A stretch of 64,000 nt of DNA, taken from the NCBI GenBank assembly GCA_018823325.1, contig JAHJIJ010000022.1, positions 1-64,000 of the forward strand, written 5' to 3'. Each line of letters starts with the position of its first letter. The stretch's first letter is position 1. The DNA comes from Alphaproteobacteria bacterium (lineage in GTDB: Bacteria; Pseudomonadota; Alphaproteobacteria; Sphingomonadales; Sphingomonadaceae). The translations under genes were made by a program, and so were the position numbers. Positions 42,220 through 50,942 of this stretch are shown one piece after another. The notes beneath the pieces were generated by a model, which saw only the letters and a program-made list of their open reading frames with translations, was not told the origin of the DNA and made no database searches.

Positions 42220-42879
42220 TCAGATCGACTGCTCGGCGGTTGGCATCGAATTTCCGATTGATGGCTTCGAGCTTCGCAGTTCCAGGCTCGCCTGACGGAT
42301 GATTTGCGCACCCCCCCATAATCCCAAGGTCGCCATGATCCCTGCGACGATGATATCGGGAAATGCCGATCCCGTACCAAAAACGCCTAGCGCCGCGAAC
42401 AGTACGGCGACATTGCCGATGGCATCATTGCGCGAACAAATCCAGACCGAGCGCATGTTCGCATCTCCGCTGCGGAAGCGATACAGCATGAGGGCGACGC
42501 CGCCGTTGGCCAGAAGAGCAACGAAACCGACGATACCCATCACCTCGGCATGAGGCACGGTGCCCTGTGAGACGGCCCAAAGCGCGCTCAGCAACACGTA
42601 CAATCCAAAGCCGAAGATCGTCGCGCCTTTGACCAGCGCGGCACGGGCTCGCCAGCCAAGCGCGAGCCCGGCCACGCCAAGGCTGATCGCATAGTTCGCG
42701 GCATCGCCGAGGAAGTCGAGCGCATCTGCCTGCAACGCCTTGGAGCCCCTCAATATGCCGGCGGCCAGTTCTGCTGCGAACATCAGAGCATTGACGGCGA
42801 GCGCGATCCACAGCGCGCGCCGCCAGGCGGGGCTGTTTGTGGGGCCGCCTTTGTCAGCTGCGCAGCTGGAACATGCCAT
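42220..42879 (-). CDS. CDF-like cation transporter, divergent from the MerR gene
   Basis: A 219-residue protein starting MACSSCAADKGG, a Cys-rich tip. Six membrane segments follow. TM2 has LQADALDFLGDAANYAI and TM5 has CSRNDAIGNVAVLFA, with the paired Asp/Asn expected of CDF metal sites. No C-terminal cytoplasmic domain is present, only a short tail. It should export divalent metal ions. It is transcribed from a MerR-type promoter with TTGACC and CATATA 19 bases apart (42913-42943), shared with the regulator gene. Start 42879 was preferred over 42921 because the latter would overlap that promoter. Confidence 0.87.
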   Translation of the reverse strand: MACSSCAADKGGPTNSPAWRRALWIALAVNALMFAAELAAGILRGSKALQADALDFLGDAANYAISLGVAGLALGWRARAALVKGATIFGFGLYVLLSALWAVSQGTVPHAEVMGIVGFVALLANGGVALMLYRFRSGDANMRSVWICSRNDAIGNVAVLFAALGVFGTGSAFPDIIVAGIMATLGLWGGAQIIRQASLELRSSKPSIGNSMPTAEQSI

Positions 42880-42912
42880 CGGTCGGGCTCTCGCATTCTT
42901 AGGACGGCCCTC

Positions 42913-42943
42913 TATATGCACCCTATAGCAACTACAGGGTCAA
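42913..42943 (-). promoter_or_regulatory. MerR-type promoter, box A (CDF/merR divergent)
   Basis: Minus strand: TTGACC (42938-42943), 19-base spacer, CATATA (42913-42918). The over-long spacer contains the dyad ACCCT-N11-AGGGT (42920-42940). This is the standard layout for activation by DNA distortion in the MerR family. It drives the CDF gene; the regulator gene reads the opposite way. Confidence 0.85.
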
Positions 42944-42954
42944 GAGGATTTCTG

Positions 42955-43359
42955 ATGCAGATTGGTGAACTGGCCCGAACTACCGCGACGAAGGTCGAGA
43001 CTATCCGCTTCTATGAAAAAATCGGGCTTCTTCCGGAGCCGGGCCGTACCTCTGGAAATTACCGCGACTATGGAGCGGCGCACCTCGCACGGCTTTCCTT
43101 CATTCGAAGGGCCCGCGACCTCGGATTCACGCTGGACCAGGTGCGCGAGCTGCTCACTTTGTCCGACGATCGTAGTCGGTCGTGTAGCGCAGTCGACACG
43201 GTTGCCCGGGCCCACCTTGCGCAGATCGACCAAAAGATCGCCGATCTTCGTGCGCTACGCCGGGAGCTCGACGAATTGATCGGCCAATGCAGCCAGGGTG
43301 CGATTTCCGATTGCCGGATTATCGAAGCGCTCGGTCCTTCGGCCCAGAACGGGCATTGA
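42955..43359 (+). CDS. MerR-family divalent-metal sensor (ZntR/CadR/PbrR type)
   Basis: A 134-residue regulator. The helix-turn-helix (MQIGELARTTATKVETIRFYEKIGLL) and coiled-coil dimer helix are clear. Metal residues are Cys77, Cys112 and Cys120 (QCSQGAISDC). The CueR protein in this same window has Ser77 at the matching position. Cys77 is the mark of divalent-metal sensors, Ser77 of Cu(I)/Ag(I) sensors. The likely metals are Zn, Cd, Pb or Hg. Three matching operator boxes lie at 42920, 43359 and 47266. Box B overlaps its own 3' end. Confidence 0.9.
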   Translation: MQIGELARTTATKVETIRFYEKIGLLPEPGRTSGNYRDYGAAHLARLSFIRRARDLGFTLDQVRELLTLSDDRSRSCSAVDTVARAHLAQIDQKIADLRALRRELDELIGQCSQGAISDCRIIEALGPSAQNGH

Positions 43360-43386
43360 CCCTGTAGTAACTAGAGGGTGCAGACT
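43356..43386 (+). promoter_or_regulatory. MerR-type promoter, box B (CDF-methyltransferase-MAPEG operon)
   Basis: TTGACC (43356-43361), 19-base spacer, then a weak -10 CAGACT. The dyad ACCCT-N11-AGGGT spans 43359-43379 and begins in the merR stop codon. It lies 37 bases upstream of the next CDF gene. Confidence 0.75.
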
Positions 43387-43415
43387 TCCGCAACGACTCG
43401 CTGCGGAGATGATCG

Positions 43416-44051
43416 ATGAGCGACTGTGGATGCGAAGCCGATACCGCCCGCGCCGAAACGGATCCCGGCTACAAGCGGGCCTTGTGGATTGTCGTAATCC
43501 TCAATCTCGGGTTTGGGGTCTGCGAGCTTGCGGGCGGCTTTGTCGCAGGCTCCCAGGCTCTCAAGGCGGACTCGCTGGATTTCATCGGCGATGGATCGAT
43601 CACCTTGGTGGGCCTCATCGCGCTTTCATGGTCTGCGGTGGCGCGAACTCGAACCGCGCTCGTCCAGGGCCTGTTCCTTGCCGCTCTTGGGCTTGGCGTC
43701 ATTGCCTCGGCGCTCTGGCGCATCTTCAACGCGGTGCCGCCTGAGGCGGACCTGATGGGGGGCCTTGGTATCATTGCCCTCATAGTCAATGTGTCGGCCG
43801 CGCTGATCCTCGCCCGCTTCCGCGATCAGGGTGATGCTACGTCGCGCGCTATCTGGCTGTTCTCACGCAATGACGCTCTGGCCAACGTCGCAGTAATCGG
43901 CGCAGCAGCACTGGTTGCCTGGACAGGGCAGGCATGGCCCGACCTGCTGGTCGCTGGGGTCATCGCCTTGCTGTTCCTGCACTCGGCCTATGACATCATC
44001 CGTGATGCCCGCAAGGAGCTGACCGAGCACGGTCAGCGAGCTGTGCAGTGA
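43416..44051 (+). CDS. CDF-like cation transporter, plus strand
   Basis: A 211-residue, six-segment protein starting MSDCGCEADTARAE. TM2 has LKADSLDFIGDGSITLV and TM5 has FSRNDALANVAVIGA, matching CDF metal sites. It is similar to the neighbouring protein at 42220 (shared KRALWI start of TM1, RNDA in TM5), so the two are paralogues on either side of merR. There is no C-terminal domain. GGAG precedes the ATG. Its stop overlaps the methyltransferase GTG by four bases. Confidence 0.87.
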   Translation: MSDCGCEADTARAETDPGYKRALWIVVILNLGFGVCELAGGFVAGSQALKADSLDFIGDGSITLVGLIALSWSAVARTRTALVQGLFLAALGLGVIASALWRIFNAVPPEADLMGGLGIIALIVNVSAALILARFRDQGDATSRAIWLFSRNDALANVAVIGAAALVAWTGQAWPDLLVAGVIALLFLHSAYDIIRDARKELTEHGQRAVQ

Positions 44052-44692
44052 ACGCACGTGCGTACACACCGCCGCTGGGAAAGGGCAAAACGGCCGACTA
44101 CGACGTCGCGATACGGTTGTGGACGCGCGAGATGCGCTGGCGCCGCGCCATGCTGAACGTGCTTGCGGCCCGGCCGCGCGAGACGATCCTCGATGTCGGC
44201 TGTGGCACCGGAAGCTTTGCCGCCATGCTCAAAGCTTCCGAGCCGGCCGCGCGCGTTATCGGTATCGATCCCGATGAAGAAGCGCTGACCATCGCACGCG
44301 CAAAGGCCGATGCTTCGGCTCTGGATATCGCGTGGGAGCAGGGCTTCGCTAGCGATATTGACGCAAGGGGAGCCGACGCGATCGTTTCGAGCCTGATGTT
44401 TCATCAAGTTCCGATGGCGGAGAAGCGTGCCGCCCTGAGCGCGATGTTCGCGGCGCTTCGGCCCGGCGGGCGGATCGTTATCGCCGATTATGGCCGGCAG
44501 AATGGGTTGATGCGGATACTGTTCCGACTGACCATTCAGCGGCTCGATGGTGTCGCCGATACGCAGCCCAATGCGGATGGGCTCCTGCCCGAACTGGTCA
44601 AGGCTGCGGGCTTCCGCAAAGTGCGCGAAATCGAGCGTGTCCACACCGTTACCGGCACAGTCGGGCTCATCGTCGCCTCCCGGCCCGACTGA
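44048..44692 (+). CDS. Class I SAM-dependent methyltransferase in metal operon
   Basis: A 214-residue protein with motif I ILDVGCGTGSF (residues 47-57), VIGIDPDEEAL and LRPGGRIVIADYG, the small-molecule UbiE/ArsM-like layout. It lacks the conserved Cys trio of arsenite methyltransferases. The substrate is unknown. GTG overlap with the CDF stop shows translational coupling, so it is co-expressed with metal efflux under box B. Methylation of a metal(loid), a thiol or a lipid quinone are all possible; none is shown by sequence. Confidence 0.85.
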   Translation: MNARAYTPPLGKGKTADYDVAIRLWTREMRWRRAMLNVLAARPRETILDVGCGTGSFAAMLKASEPAARVIGIDPDEEALTIARAKADASALDIAWEQGFASDIDARGADAIVSSLMFHQVPMAEKRAALSAMFAALRPGGRIVIADYGRQNGLMRILFRLTIQRLDGVADTQPNADGLLPELVKAAGFRKVREIERVHTVTGTVGLIVASRPD

Positions 44693-44707
44693 ATCGAGGC
44701 GAGGGCG

Positions 44708-45250
44708 ATGGATCTGGCAGGAGAGCAGCGGCAAATCCGAAAGCGGTCCGGGCTGGCGTTTCTCCTTTGCGCGGCGGTTTCGGCCGGAAGCGTCCTGTTG
44801 CTGCCAAAGGTCATGTCCTTCCCAGTGGCGCTCGCCGACCGTCTGGCCTTCGCGATCCAGACCAGCGCCGTCCATTTCCTACTTGTCCTGGTGGCGGTGC
44901 GGCTCGTTTCGAGCGGACGCTATCTTTCGCAGGCTGACATTGGCGGGGCGGCCAAGGGCCCGCCCAGTCCGGCGATCGCCGTCAAGGCCGCGTTCCTGCA
45001 GAATACCCTCGAGCAGTCCTTCCTGGGCGTCGGTGGCCATTTACTCCTCGGCTCGGTCGCGGAGGGGCGATGGTTGGGACTGTTGATTGCCTCGCCGGTG
45101 CTTTTCACGATTGGCCGGGTGAGTTTCTATCGCCGTTATTCTAGCGGCGCTGGTGCCCGCGCCTTCGGGATGGCGACAACCGCGCTGGCAACGCTCACCT
45201 GCTATCTGACTGCTGCGGCTTTGATCGCCTTTCGACTATTTGGCGGGTGA
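44708..45250 (+). CDS. MAPEG-family membrane protein
   Basis: A 180-residue protein with four membrane segments and the MAPEG-like core AVKAAFLQNTLEQSFLGVGGHLLLG, whose QNxxE pattern is typical. Eukaryotic MAPEG enzymes use glutathione in detoxification; bacterial members are mostly uncharacterised. It lies 15 bases after the methyltransferase stop, so it is in the same operon. Its last 15 bases overlap the convergent permease gene. Confidence 0.75.
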   Translation: MDLAGEQRQIRKRSGLAFLLCAAVSAGSVLLLPKVMSFPVALADRLAFAIQTSAVHFLLVLVAVRLVSSGRYLSQADIGGAAKGPPSPAIAVKAAFLQNTLEQSFLGVGGHLLLGSVAEGRWLGLLIASPVLFTIGRVSFYRRYSSGAGARAFGMATTALATLTCYLTAAALIAFRLFGG

Positions 45251-47230
45251 TGTTGCCGACGCGCTGGCGGCCGAACGACGACCGCTGAACCAGAAGCCGG
45301 CGGCAAGAACCACGATGGCGGCGATCTGCGCCAGCACGCTCTCTTTCGTCGGAAAGAGACCCAGGATCTCGATGCGCGGCACGTCCACCAGCGGCCTTAC
45401 GCCGAGGATGCCGGCCTCCTGCAAACCCGCGATGCCCTTGCCGGCGAGCACGACGGCCAGGATCGCGATCAATATCGAGCTCCAGGCAAAGAACTGGGTA
45501 ATTGGCAAGCGGGCGCTGTAGCGCAGCATAATCCACGCGATGACGGCAAGAAGACCGGCGGCGGTGGCGGCGCCAGCGAGCATGGCCGCGCCATTTCCTT
45601 CGGCCCAAAGTGCCGCGTAGAAGAGGATTGTCTCGAAGACCTCCCGGTATACGACAACGAAGGAAAGCAGGAACAAGAACCAACCCGAGCGGCGGGAAAG
45701 CGCGGCAGTAACCTTGGCCTTCACGTAGCGCTGCCAAGCTTCGGCGTTGCTCTTGCCATGCATCCAGATGCCGACGCTGAGCAGGATCACCGCAGCGAAG
45801 AGCGAGCCGAAGCCCTCGGTGAGCTCCCGCGAAGCGCCGCTCACGGTTATGAAGTAGGTTGCAGCGAACCAGGTGGCGACACCGGCTGCGAGGGCTACCA
45901 CCCACCCACCGTGCACATAGCCAAGCACGTCCGGGCGATCGGTTTTCTTCAGGAAGGCGATCATCGCGACAACGATCAGGAGTGCCTCGAGCCCCTCGCG
46001 CAACAACACGCCGAACGCACCCAAGAAGCTGGACGCCCCACTTGCCCGTTCCGGCGCGAGCGCCGTCTCCGCATCGGCGAAAAGATTGGCGAGGGAACGG
46101 TTCGCGGCTTCCACCTCGGCGGCGGGGCGGCCTTGCCCGATGGCGGCCCGCAGTTCGGCCATTCCCGTCTCGATGCGCGCTAACAGCGCGGCGTCACGTG
46201 CGGATAGCACCGGCTCAACCGGCTCGAAGCCGTCGAGGTAGGCCGAAAGCGCCAACTCGGCCGCAGCTTTGCGATCGCCCGCGCGATAGGCGGTGAGACT
46301 TTCGGCGAGGCGCTCGCGCGTGAGCGCAAGCGAGCCGCCGGCGCGAGCAGTGACGGTGTCGGGATGGCGGCGCAGGAAGGCGGTAAGCGCCACAGCGTCC
46401 TTCGGGCTAAGGTCGCGGGCCAGAGCGGCCGGCGTTGCCCCGACCAAAGCCGCAAGGTTGGGATATTTTGATCGAATATCGGAGCGCTCCCGCCAAAGGC
46501 GTTCGCCCTGAGTTGCGGCAGTCTCCGGATAGGCGAAATGGCCGACATAGAATGCCAAGGCCCAGCGGTCTCCTTCCGGTAGCGCCTCGAAGCTCTGCAT
46601 GGCGGTGCCGTCCAGGCCCTGGGTGATGACCTGGTAGAGACCGAACAGGCTGCGCTGGTCGGCACGCTCCTTGTCGGTGAATGCGATAGGTGGCGGATCG
46701 AGTTTGGCCGCATCCGGTCCGCGCCCGTCGCCGTTCATACCATGGCAGCTCGCGCAATTCTCGGCGTAGAGCTTGGCGCCCCGGCTGAGATCGGGGGGAG
46801 AGCTCGGGGCCAGCGGCACCGGATAGGCCGCCAGTAGCGCCGAGGCGAGAAGATGCGATTGCTCGGCGACGACAGCGGGGGCCGCCTTGGCGGCGATCGC
46901 GCTTCGCAGCGCCGCAGATCGCTCGAGAAGGGCTGCCTTGGCCGGCTTTGCTGGTAGCGCCTTTAGTCGGGATTCTACCTGGGATGCGAACTCGGTCATT
47001 TCGCCATATTCGGCCGAGCTAATCACTTTGCCGTTCGAGACGGCGCCGGCGTAGTCGACTCCGATATAATCGAGCAGCCGCCAGCTGGTTTGAACGTCCG
47101 CATCGCTCGCCAATGCTCGTCCGGGGAGCGCGAACACGATCAGGATAAGCGCCAATGCGACGAGATGGGCTGTTGAGCGCCGCCCGAGGGCAAAGTCGGC
47201 AGAAATGGCAGCAGGCAAGTATAGGCGCAT
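45236..47230 (-). CDS. Cytochrome c-FTR1 fusion permease (PbrT-like), copy 1
   Basis: A 664-residue protein with a signal peptide. A periplasmic cytochrome c domain (CASCHGMNGDG) is followed by a helical linker and the FTR1 permease with two iron-type motifs, REGLE and REVFE, in membrane helices. FTR1 proteins import ferric iron. Members in lead operons (PbrT) take up Pb(II). Box C, a divalent-metal MerR site, lies directly upstream, supporting a PbrT-like role. The ATG at 47230 was chosen because the longer frame would begin upstream of that promoter. Confidence 0.88.
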   Translation of the reverse strand: MRLYLPAAISADFALGRRSTAHLVALALILIVFALPGRALASDADVQTSWRLLDYIGVDYAGAVSNGKVISSAEYGEMTEFASQVESRLKALPAKPAKAALLERSAALRSAIAAKAAPAVVAEQSHLLASALLAAYPVPLAPSSPPDLSRGAKLYAENCASCHGMNGDGRGPDAAKLDPPPIAFTDKERADQRSLFGLYQVITQGLDGTAMQSFEALPEGDRWALAFYVGHFAYPETAATQGERLWRERSDIRSKYPNLAALVGATPAALARDLSPKDAVALTAFLRRHPDTVTARAGGSLALTRERLAESLTAYRAGDRKAAAELALSAYLDGFEPVEPVLSARDAALLARIETGMAELRAAIGQGRPAAEVEAANRSLANLFADAETALAPERASGASSFLGAFGVLLREGLEALLIVVAMIAFLKKTDRPDVLGYVHGGWVVALAAGVATWFAATYFITVSGASRELTEGFGSLFAAVILLSVGIWMHGKSNAEAWQRYVKAKVTAALSRRSGWFLFLLSFVVVYREVFETILFYAALWAEGNGAAMLAGAATAAGLLAVIAWIMLRYSARLPITQFFAWSSILIAILAVVLAGKGIAGLQEAGILGVRPLVDVPRIEILGLFPTKESVLAQIAAIVVLAAGFWFSGRRSAASASATSPAK

Positions 47231-47258
47231 TTGCGAGTCTCTGATAAGAATTGTTCGC

Positions 47259-47289
47259 AACTTGCACCCTGTAGCAACTAGAGGGTCAA
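47259..47289 (-). promoter_or_regulatory. MerR-type promoter, box C (PbrT-like permease)
   Basis: Minus strand: TTGACC (47284-47289), 19-base spacer with dyad ACCCT-N11-AGGGT (47266-47286), then CAAGTT. It has the same arms and spacing as boxes A and B. Confidence 0.8.
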
Positions 47290-47401
47290 GCGGCATTGCG
47301 CCCGGTCGCCCAAGTCGGTGCAACGCGATCGACTTGGGCAAGGATCATGAGGCGGGGGCGGAATGACATTGCGCTCCGCCACCCGGAAGACGGAACGGTC
47401 C

Positions 47402-47794
47402 TTATTTCTTGCTGATCGCCGTGATCTCGCCGGCATTGCCGTCGAGCTTCAGCTGGAAATTCACTTCATCGCCCACCTTCACGCTGTCGATCAGGGCCGG
47501 GGCCGCCTTGAACGCCATCGTCATCGCCGGCCAGTTCGCCTCGGCGATCGGACCATGGTTGAGCGTGATCGTTCCGGCGCTCTTGTCGATGGCCGTCACC
47601 TTGCCGGTGCCCTTCGCCATCTTGGCTGTAGCCGACATCTCCATTTTACCCATGTCGCTTGCCGTCGCATTGGTTTCCGCAACCGCAGGCGACGCCGTGT
47701 TCGTGGCCGCTGTCTCGTTGGACTCGGTCTCTGAGCCGCAGGCGGCGAGCGCGATAGTGAGGCCGAGAACGGTCAGTGCGTGCATTTTCATCAT
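47402..47794 (-). CDS. cusF: CusF-domain periplasmic copper-binding protein
   Basis: A 130-residue lipoprotein-like product (ALAACGSE). The C-terminal 75 residues form the CusF OB fold: GKVTAIDKSAGTITLNHGPIAEANWPAMTMAF, with the His, Trp and Met residues that bind Cu(I)/Ag(I). It hands metal to the CusCBA pump. It is the last gene of the cus operon, 19 bases after cusA. Two tandem ATGs follow AAGGAG; the second (47791) has better spacing. Confidence 0.9.
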   Translation of the reverse strand: MMKMHALTVLGLTIALAACGSETESNETAATNTASPAVAETNATASDMGKMEMSATAKMAKGTGKVTAIDKSAGTITLNHGPIAEANWPAMTMAFKAAPALIDSVKVGDEVNFQLKLDGNAGEITAISKK

Positions 47795-47813
47795 AGTCTC
47801 CTTTCGTGGTGCT

Positions 47814-50800
47814 TCATGGTTTGGTGTGAAGGGACCGTCGCCTCAGAAGCAGATAGGCGGCGGGGATGACGAACATGGAGAGGAGCGGCGCGGTCAGCAT
47901 CCCGCCGACCATGGGCGCGGCGATACGGCTCATCACCTCCGAGCCGGCGCCCGATCCGACGAGGATCGGGAGGAGGCCAGCGATGATGACGGCGACCGTC
48001 ATCGCCTTGGGGCGGACCCTCAGCAGCGCGCCCTCGCGCACCGCCACTGCAATATCCTCCTGCGATGGCGCTTCGCCGCGCGCTTGAAGGGCGTCCTTGA
48101 GGTAGATCAGCATCACCACGCCGAACTCGGCGGCGACGCCGGCGAGCGCGATGAAGCCAACGCCCGTCGCGACGGACTGGTGGTAGCCGAGCAGGTAGAG
48201 GATCCAGAAGCCGCCGGTGAGCGCAAAGGGCAGGGTGCCCATGATAAGCGCGGCTTCGTCGAGGCGTCTGAAGATCAGGTAGAGCAGGAGGAAGATGATC
48301 GCGAGCGTGGCCGGCACGACGATCTTCAGCCGGTCGAGCGCGCGCGCTAGGTACTCGAACTGCCCGGAATAGGCGAGGCTGACCCCGGGCGAGAGCTTGA
48401 CCTGGCGTGTCACCGCTGTTTGCAGATCGTCAACCACTGAGGTGAGATCGCGTCCGCGAACATCGATATAGACCCAGGTCGATGGCCGCCCGTTCTCGGT
48501 CTTTAGCATCGGCGGTCCATCGCTGATCGCGATCTGTGCGACGCTGCCTAGCGTGATCTGCTGGCCCGATGGCGTGAGCACGGGAAGGGCGCGTAGCGCG
48601 TCCGGACTGTCGCGAAGTTCGCGCGGGTAGCGGACGTTGATCGGATAGCGCGCCAGTCCCTCGACCGTCTGGCCGACATTCTCCCCCCCGATCGCACCGG
48701 AGACGATTGCCTGGACATCGGCGATGTTTAGACCGTAGCGCGCGGCGGTCGTCCGATCGATTTGGACATCGACATAGCGCCCGCCGGTTAGCCGTTCGGC
48801 GAGCGCAGAACTAACCCCCGGCACGCCTTTCGCAACCCTTTCAACCTCACGCGCGATATGGTCGATGGCGGCAAGATCCGATCCCGACACCTTGACCCCA
48901 ATCGGGCTCTTGATTCCGGTTGCCAGCATATCGATCCGGTTGCGGATGGGCGGCACCCAGATGTTGGCGAGGCCGGGCACCTTTACGGCGCGGTCGAGCT
49001 CCTCCACCAGCTTGTCGGGGGTCATGCCCGGCCGCCATTGATCGCGTGAGCGGAAGCGGATCGTCGTCTCGAACATTTCGAGCGGGGCGGGATCGGTCGC
49101 GCTCTCCGCGCGCCCCGCCTTGCCGAACACGCTCTGCACCTCAGGCACCGACTTGATCATGCGATCGGTCTGCTGGAGGAGCTCCGAGGCTTTCGCGGCC
49201 GACAGGCCGGGCAGGGCGGAGGGCATATAGAGGAGATCACCTTCGTTCATGGCGGGCAGGAACTCGCCGCCGAGCCGCGACACGGGCCAGGCGGTCGTCA
49301 GGAATACGAGGCCGGCAAGGACTAGCGTCGCCTTGGGCCGCTTCAGCACCCAGTCGATGGCGGGGCGGTAGGCTCTTGTCAGTGCGCGATTGACCGGATT
49401 GGCCTGCTCGGAGGGAATCTTGCCCCGGATGAGCCAGCCCATCAGCACCGGCACGAGCGTCACGGACAGGATCGCCGCCGCCGCCATGGTGTAGGTCTTG
49501 GTGAAAGCCAGCGGCGCGAAAAGACGCCCCTCCTGCGCCTCGAGAGTGAAGACCGGGACGAAGGACAAGGTAATGATGAGGAGCGAGTAGAAGAGCGCGG
49601 GACCCACCTCGCGCGCCGCGTCTGTAATCACGGTCCAGCGCTCGGTTCCGTCCAATACCTCGCCGGGATGATCATGCTCCCATTGCTCGATCCGCTTATG
49701 GGCGTTCTCGATCATCACGATCGCCGCATCGACCATCGCGCCGATCGCGATCGCGATCCCGCCAAGCGACATGATGTTGGCGTTGACGCCCTGCAGGTGC
49801 ATCACGATGAAAGCGGCCAGAATGCCAAGCGGCAGCGTGACGATGGCGACCAGCGCCGAGCGCACGTGCCACAGGAACAGCGCGCAGACGATCGCGACGA
49901 CGACGAACTCTTCGGCAAGCTTGTGGGTGAGGTTCTCGATCGCAGCGTCGATAAGGTGCGAGCGGTCATACGTGGGGACGATCGCGACGCCGCGGGGCAG
50001 GCTCTTCTTCAGGACCTCGAGCTTGTCCTGCACCGCCTGAATAGTGGCACGTGCGTCCGATCCCGAGCGCAGGATGACGACTCCGCCTGCGACCTCGCCG
50101 TCGCCATCGAGTTCTGCGATGCCGCGGCGCATTTCCGGGCCAAGCTGGATCGTCGCCACTTCGCCAAGCGTCACGGGCACGCCGCCCGCAGCGGTGCGCA
50201 GTGGCACAGCGCGGAAGTCGTCGAGCGTTTGCAGATAGCCCGAAGCGCGCACCATATATTCGGCCTCGCCGAGCTCGAGAACCGAACCGCCGGTTTCCTG
50301 ATTGGCCTGCCCGATCGCGGCGACGGCCTGAGCATGGGTAACGCCGAAGCCAGCCAGCTTCACCGGGTCGAGCACCACCTGGTATTGCTTGACCATGCCG
50401 CCGATGCTGGCGACCTCGGCAACGCCGGGCAGGCTCTTGAGCTCGTAGCGCAGGAACCAGTCCTGGAGCGATCGCAGCTGCGCGAGATCGTGCCCGCCGG
50501 TGCGGTCGACCAGCGCATATTGGTACACCCAGCCAACGCCGGTCGCGTCGGGCCCGATCGCGCTTCGCGCGGTTTCGGGCAGCCGGCCCTGCACCTGGTT
50601 GAGATATTCGAGGACGCGCGATCGCGCCCAATAAAGGTCGGTGCCGTCCTCGAAGATGACATAGACGAAGCTGTCCCCGAAAAAGGAATAGCCGCGCACG
50701 GTTTTCGCGCCGGGCACCGAGAGCATCGTCGTTGCGAGCGGATAGGTGATCTGGTTTTCGACAATCTGCGGGGCCTGGCCCGGATAGCTCGTGCGGATGA

Positions 50801-50942
50801 TCACCTGCGTGTCGCTGAGGTCGGGTAGCGCGTCGATCGGCGTGCTGCGCAAGGCAAGCAGTCCGCCGACGACGAGCGCGAGCGCTCCGAGCACCACGAA
50901 GAGTCGGTTGTTGGCCGACCAATCAATGAGACGACCGATCAT
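47814..50942 (-). CDS. cusA: CusA copper/silver RND permease
   Basis: A 1042-residue HME-RND pump. TM4 has [15 protein letters not shown], the CusA signature for monovalent cations. Other landmarks are [16 protein letters not shown] in TM1 and Met-bearing segments in the periplasmic loops. It exports Cu(I)/Ag(I) from the periplasm. Its ATG overlaps the cusB stop by four bases. Confidence 0.94.
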   Translation of the reverse strand: MIGRLIDWSANNRLFVVLGALALVVGGLLALRSTPIDALPDLSDTQVIIRTSYPGQAPQIVENQITYPLATTMLSVPGAKTVRGYSFFGDSFVYVIFEDGTDLYWARSRVLEYLNQVQGRLPETARSAIGPDATGVGWVYQYALVDRTGGHDLAQLRSLQDWFLRYELKSLPGVAEVASIGGMVKQYQVVLDPVKLAGFGVTHAQAVAAIGQANQETGGSVLELGEAEYMVRASGYLQTLDDFRAVPLRTAAGGVPVTLGEVATIQLGPEMRRGIAELDGDGEVAGGVVILRSGSDARATIQAVQDKLEVLKKSLPRGVAIVPTYDRSHLIDAAIENLTHKLAEEFVVVAIVCALFLWHVRSALVAIVTLPLGILAAFIVMHLQGVNANIMSLGGIAIAIGAMVDAAIVMIENAHKRIEQWEHDHPGEVLDGTERWTVITDAAREVGPALFYSLLIITLSFVPVFTLEAQEGRLFAPLAFTKTYTMAAAAILSVTLVPVLMGWLIRGKIPSEQANPVNRALTRAYRPAIDWVLKRPKATLVLAGLVFLTTAWPVSRLGGEFLPAMNEGDLLYMPSALPGLSAAKASELLQQTDRMIKSVPEVQSVFGKAGRAESATDPAPLEMFETTIRFRSRDQWRPGMTPDKLVEELDRAVKVPGLANIWVPPIRNRIDMLATGIKSPIGVKVSGSDLAAIDHIAREVERVAKGVPGVSSALAERLTGGRYVDVQIDRTTAARYGLNIADVQAIVSGAIGGENVGQTVEGLARYPINVRYPRELRDSPDALRALPVLTPSGQQITLGSVAQIAISDGPPMLKTENGRPSTWVYIDVRGRDLTSVVDDLQTAVTRQVKLSPGVSLAYSGQFEYLARALDRLKIVVPATLAIIFLLLYLIFRRLDEAALIMGTLPFALTGGFWILYLLGYHQSVATGVGFIALAGVAAEFGVVMLIYLKDALQARGEAPSQEDIAVAVREGALLRVRPKAMTVAVIIAGLLPILVGSGAGSEVMSRIAAPMVGGMLTAPLLSMFVIPAAYLLLRRRSLHTKP

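Noticed and set aside
49668..50828. A 386-codon plus-strand open frame
   Set aside because: It lies opposite cusA, which has full RND motifs.
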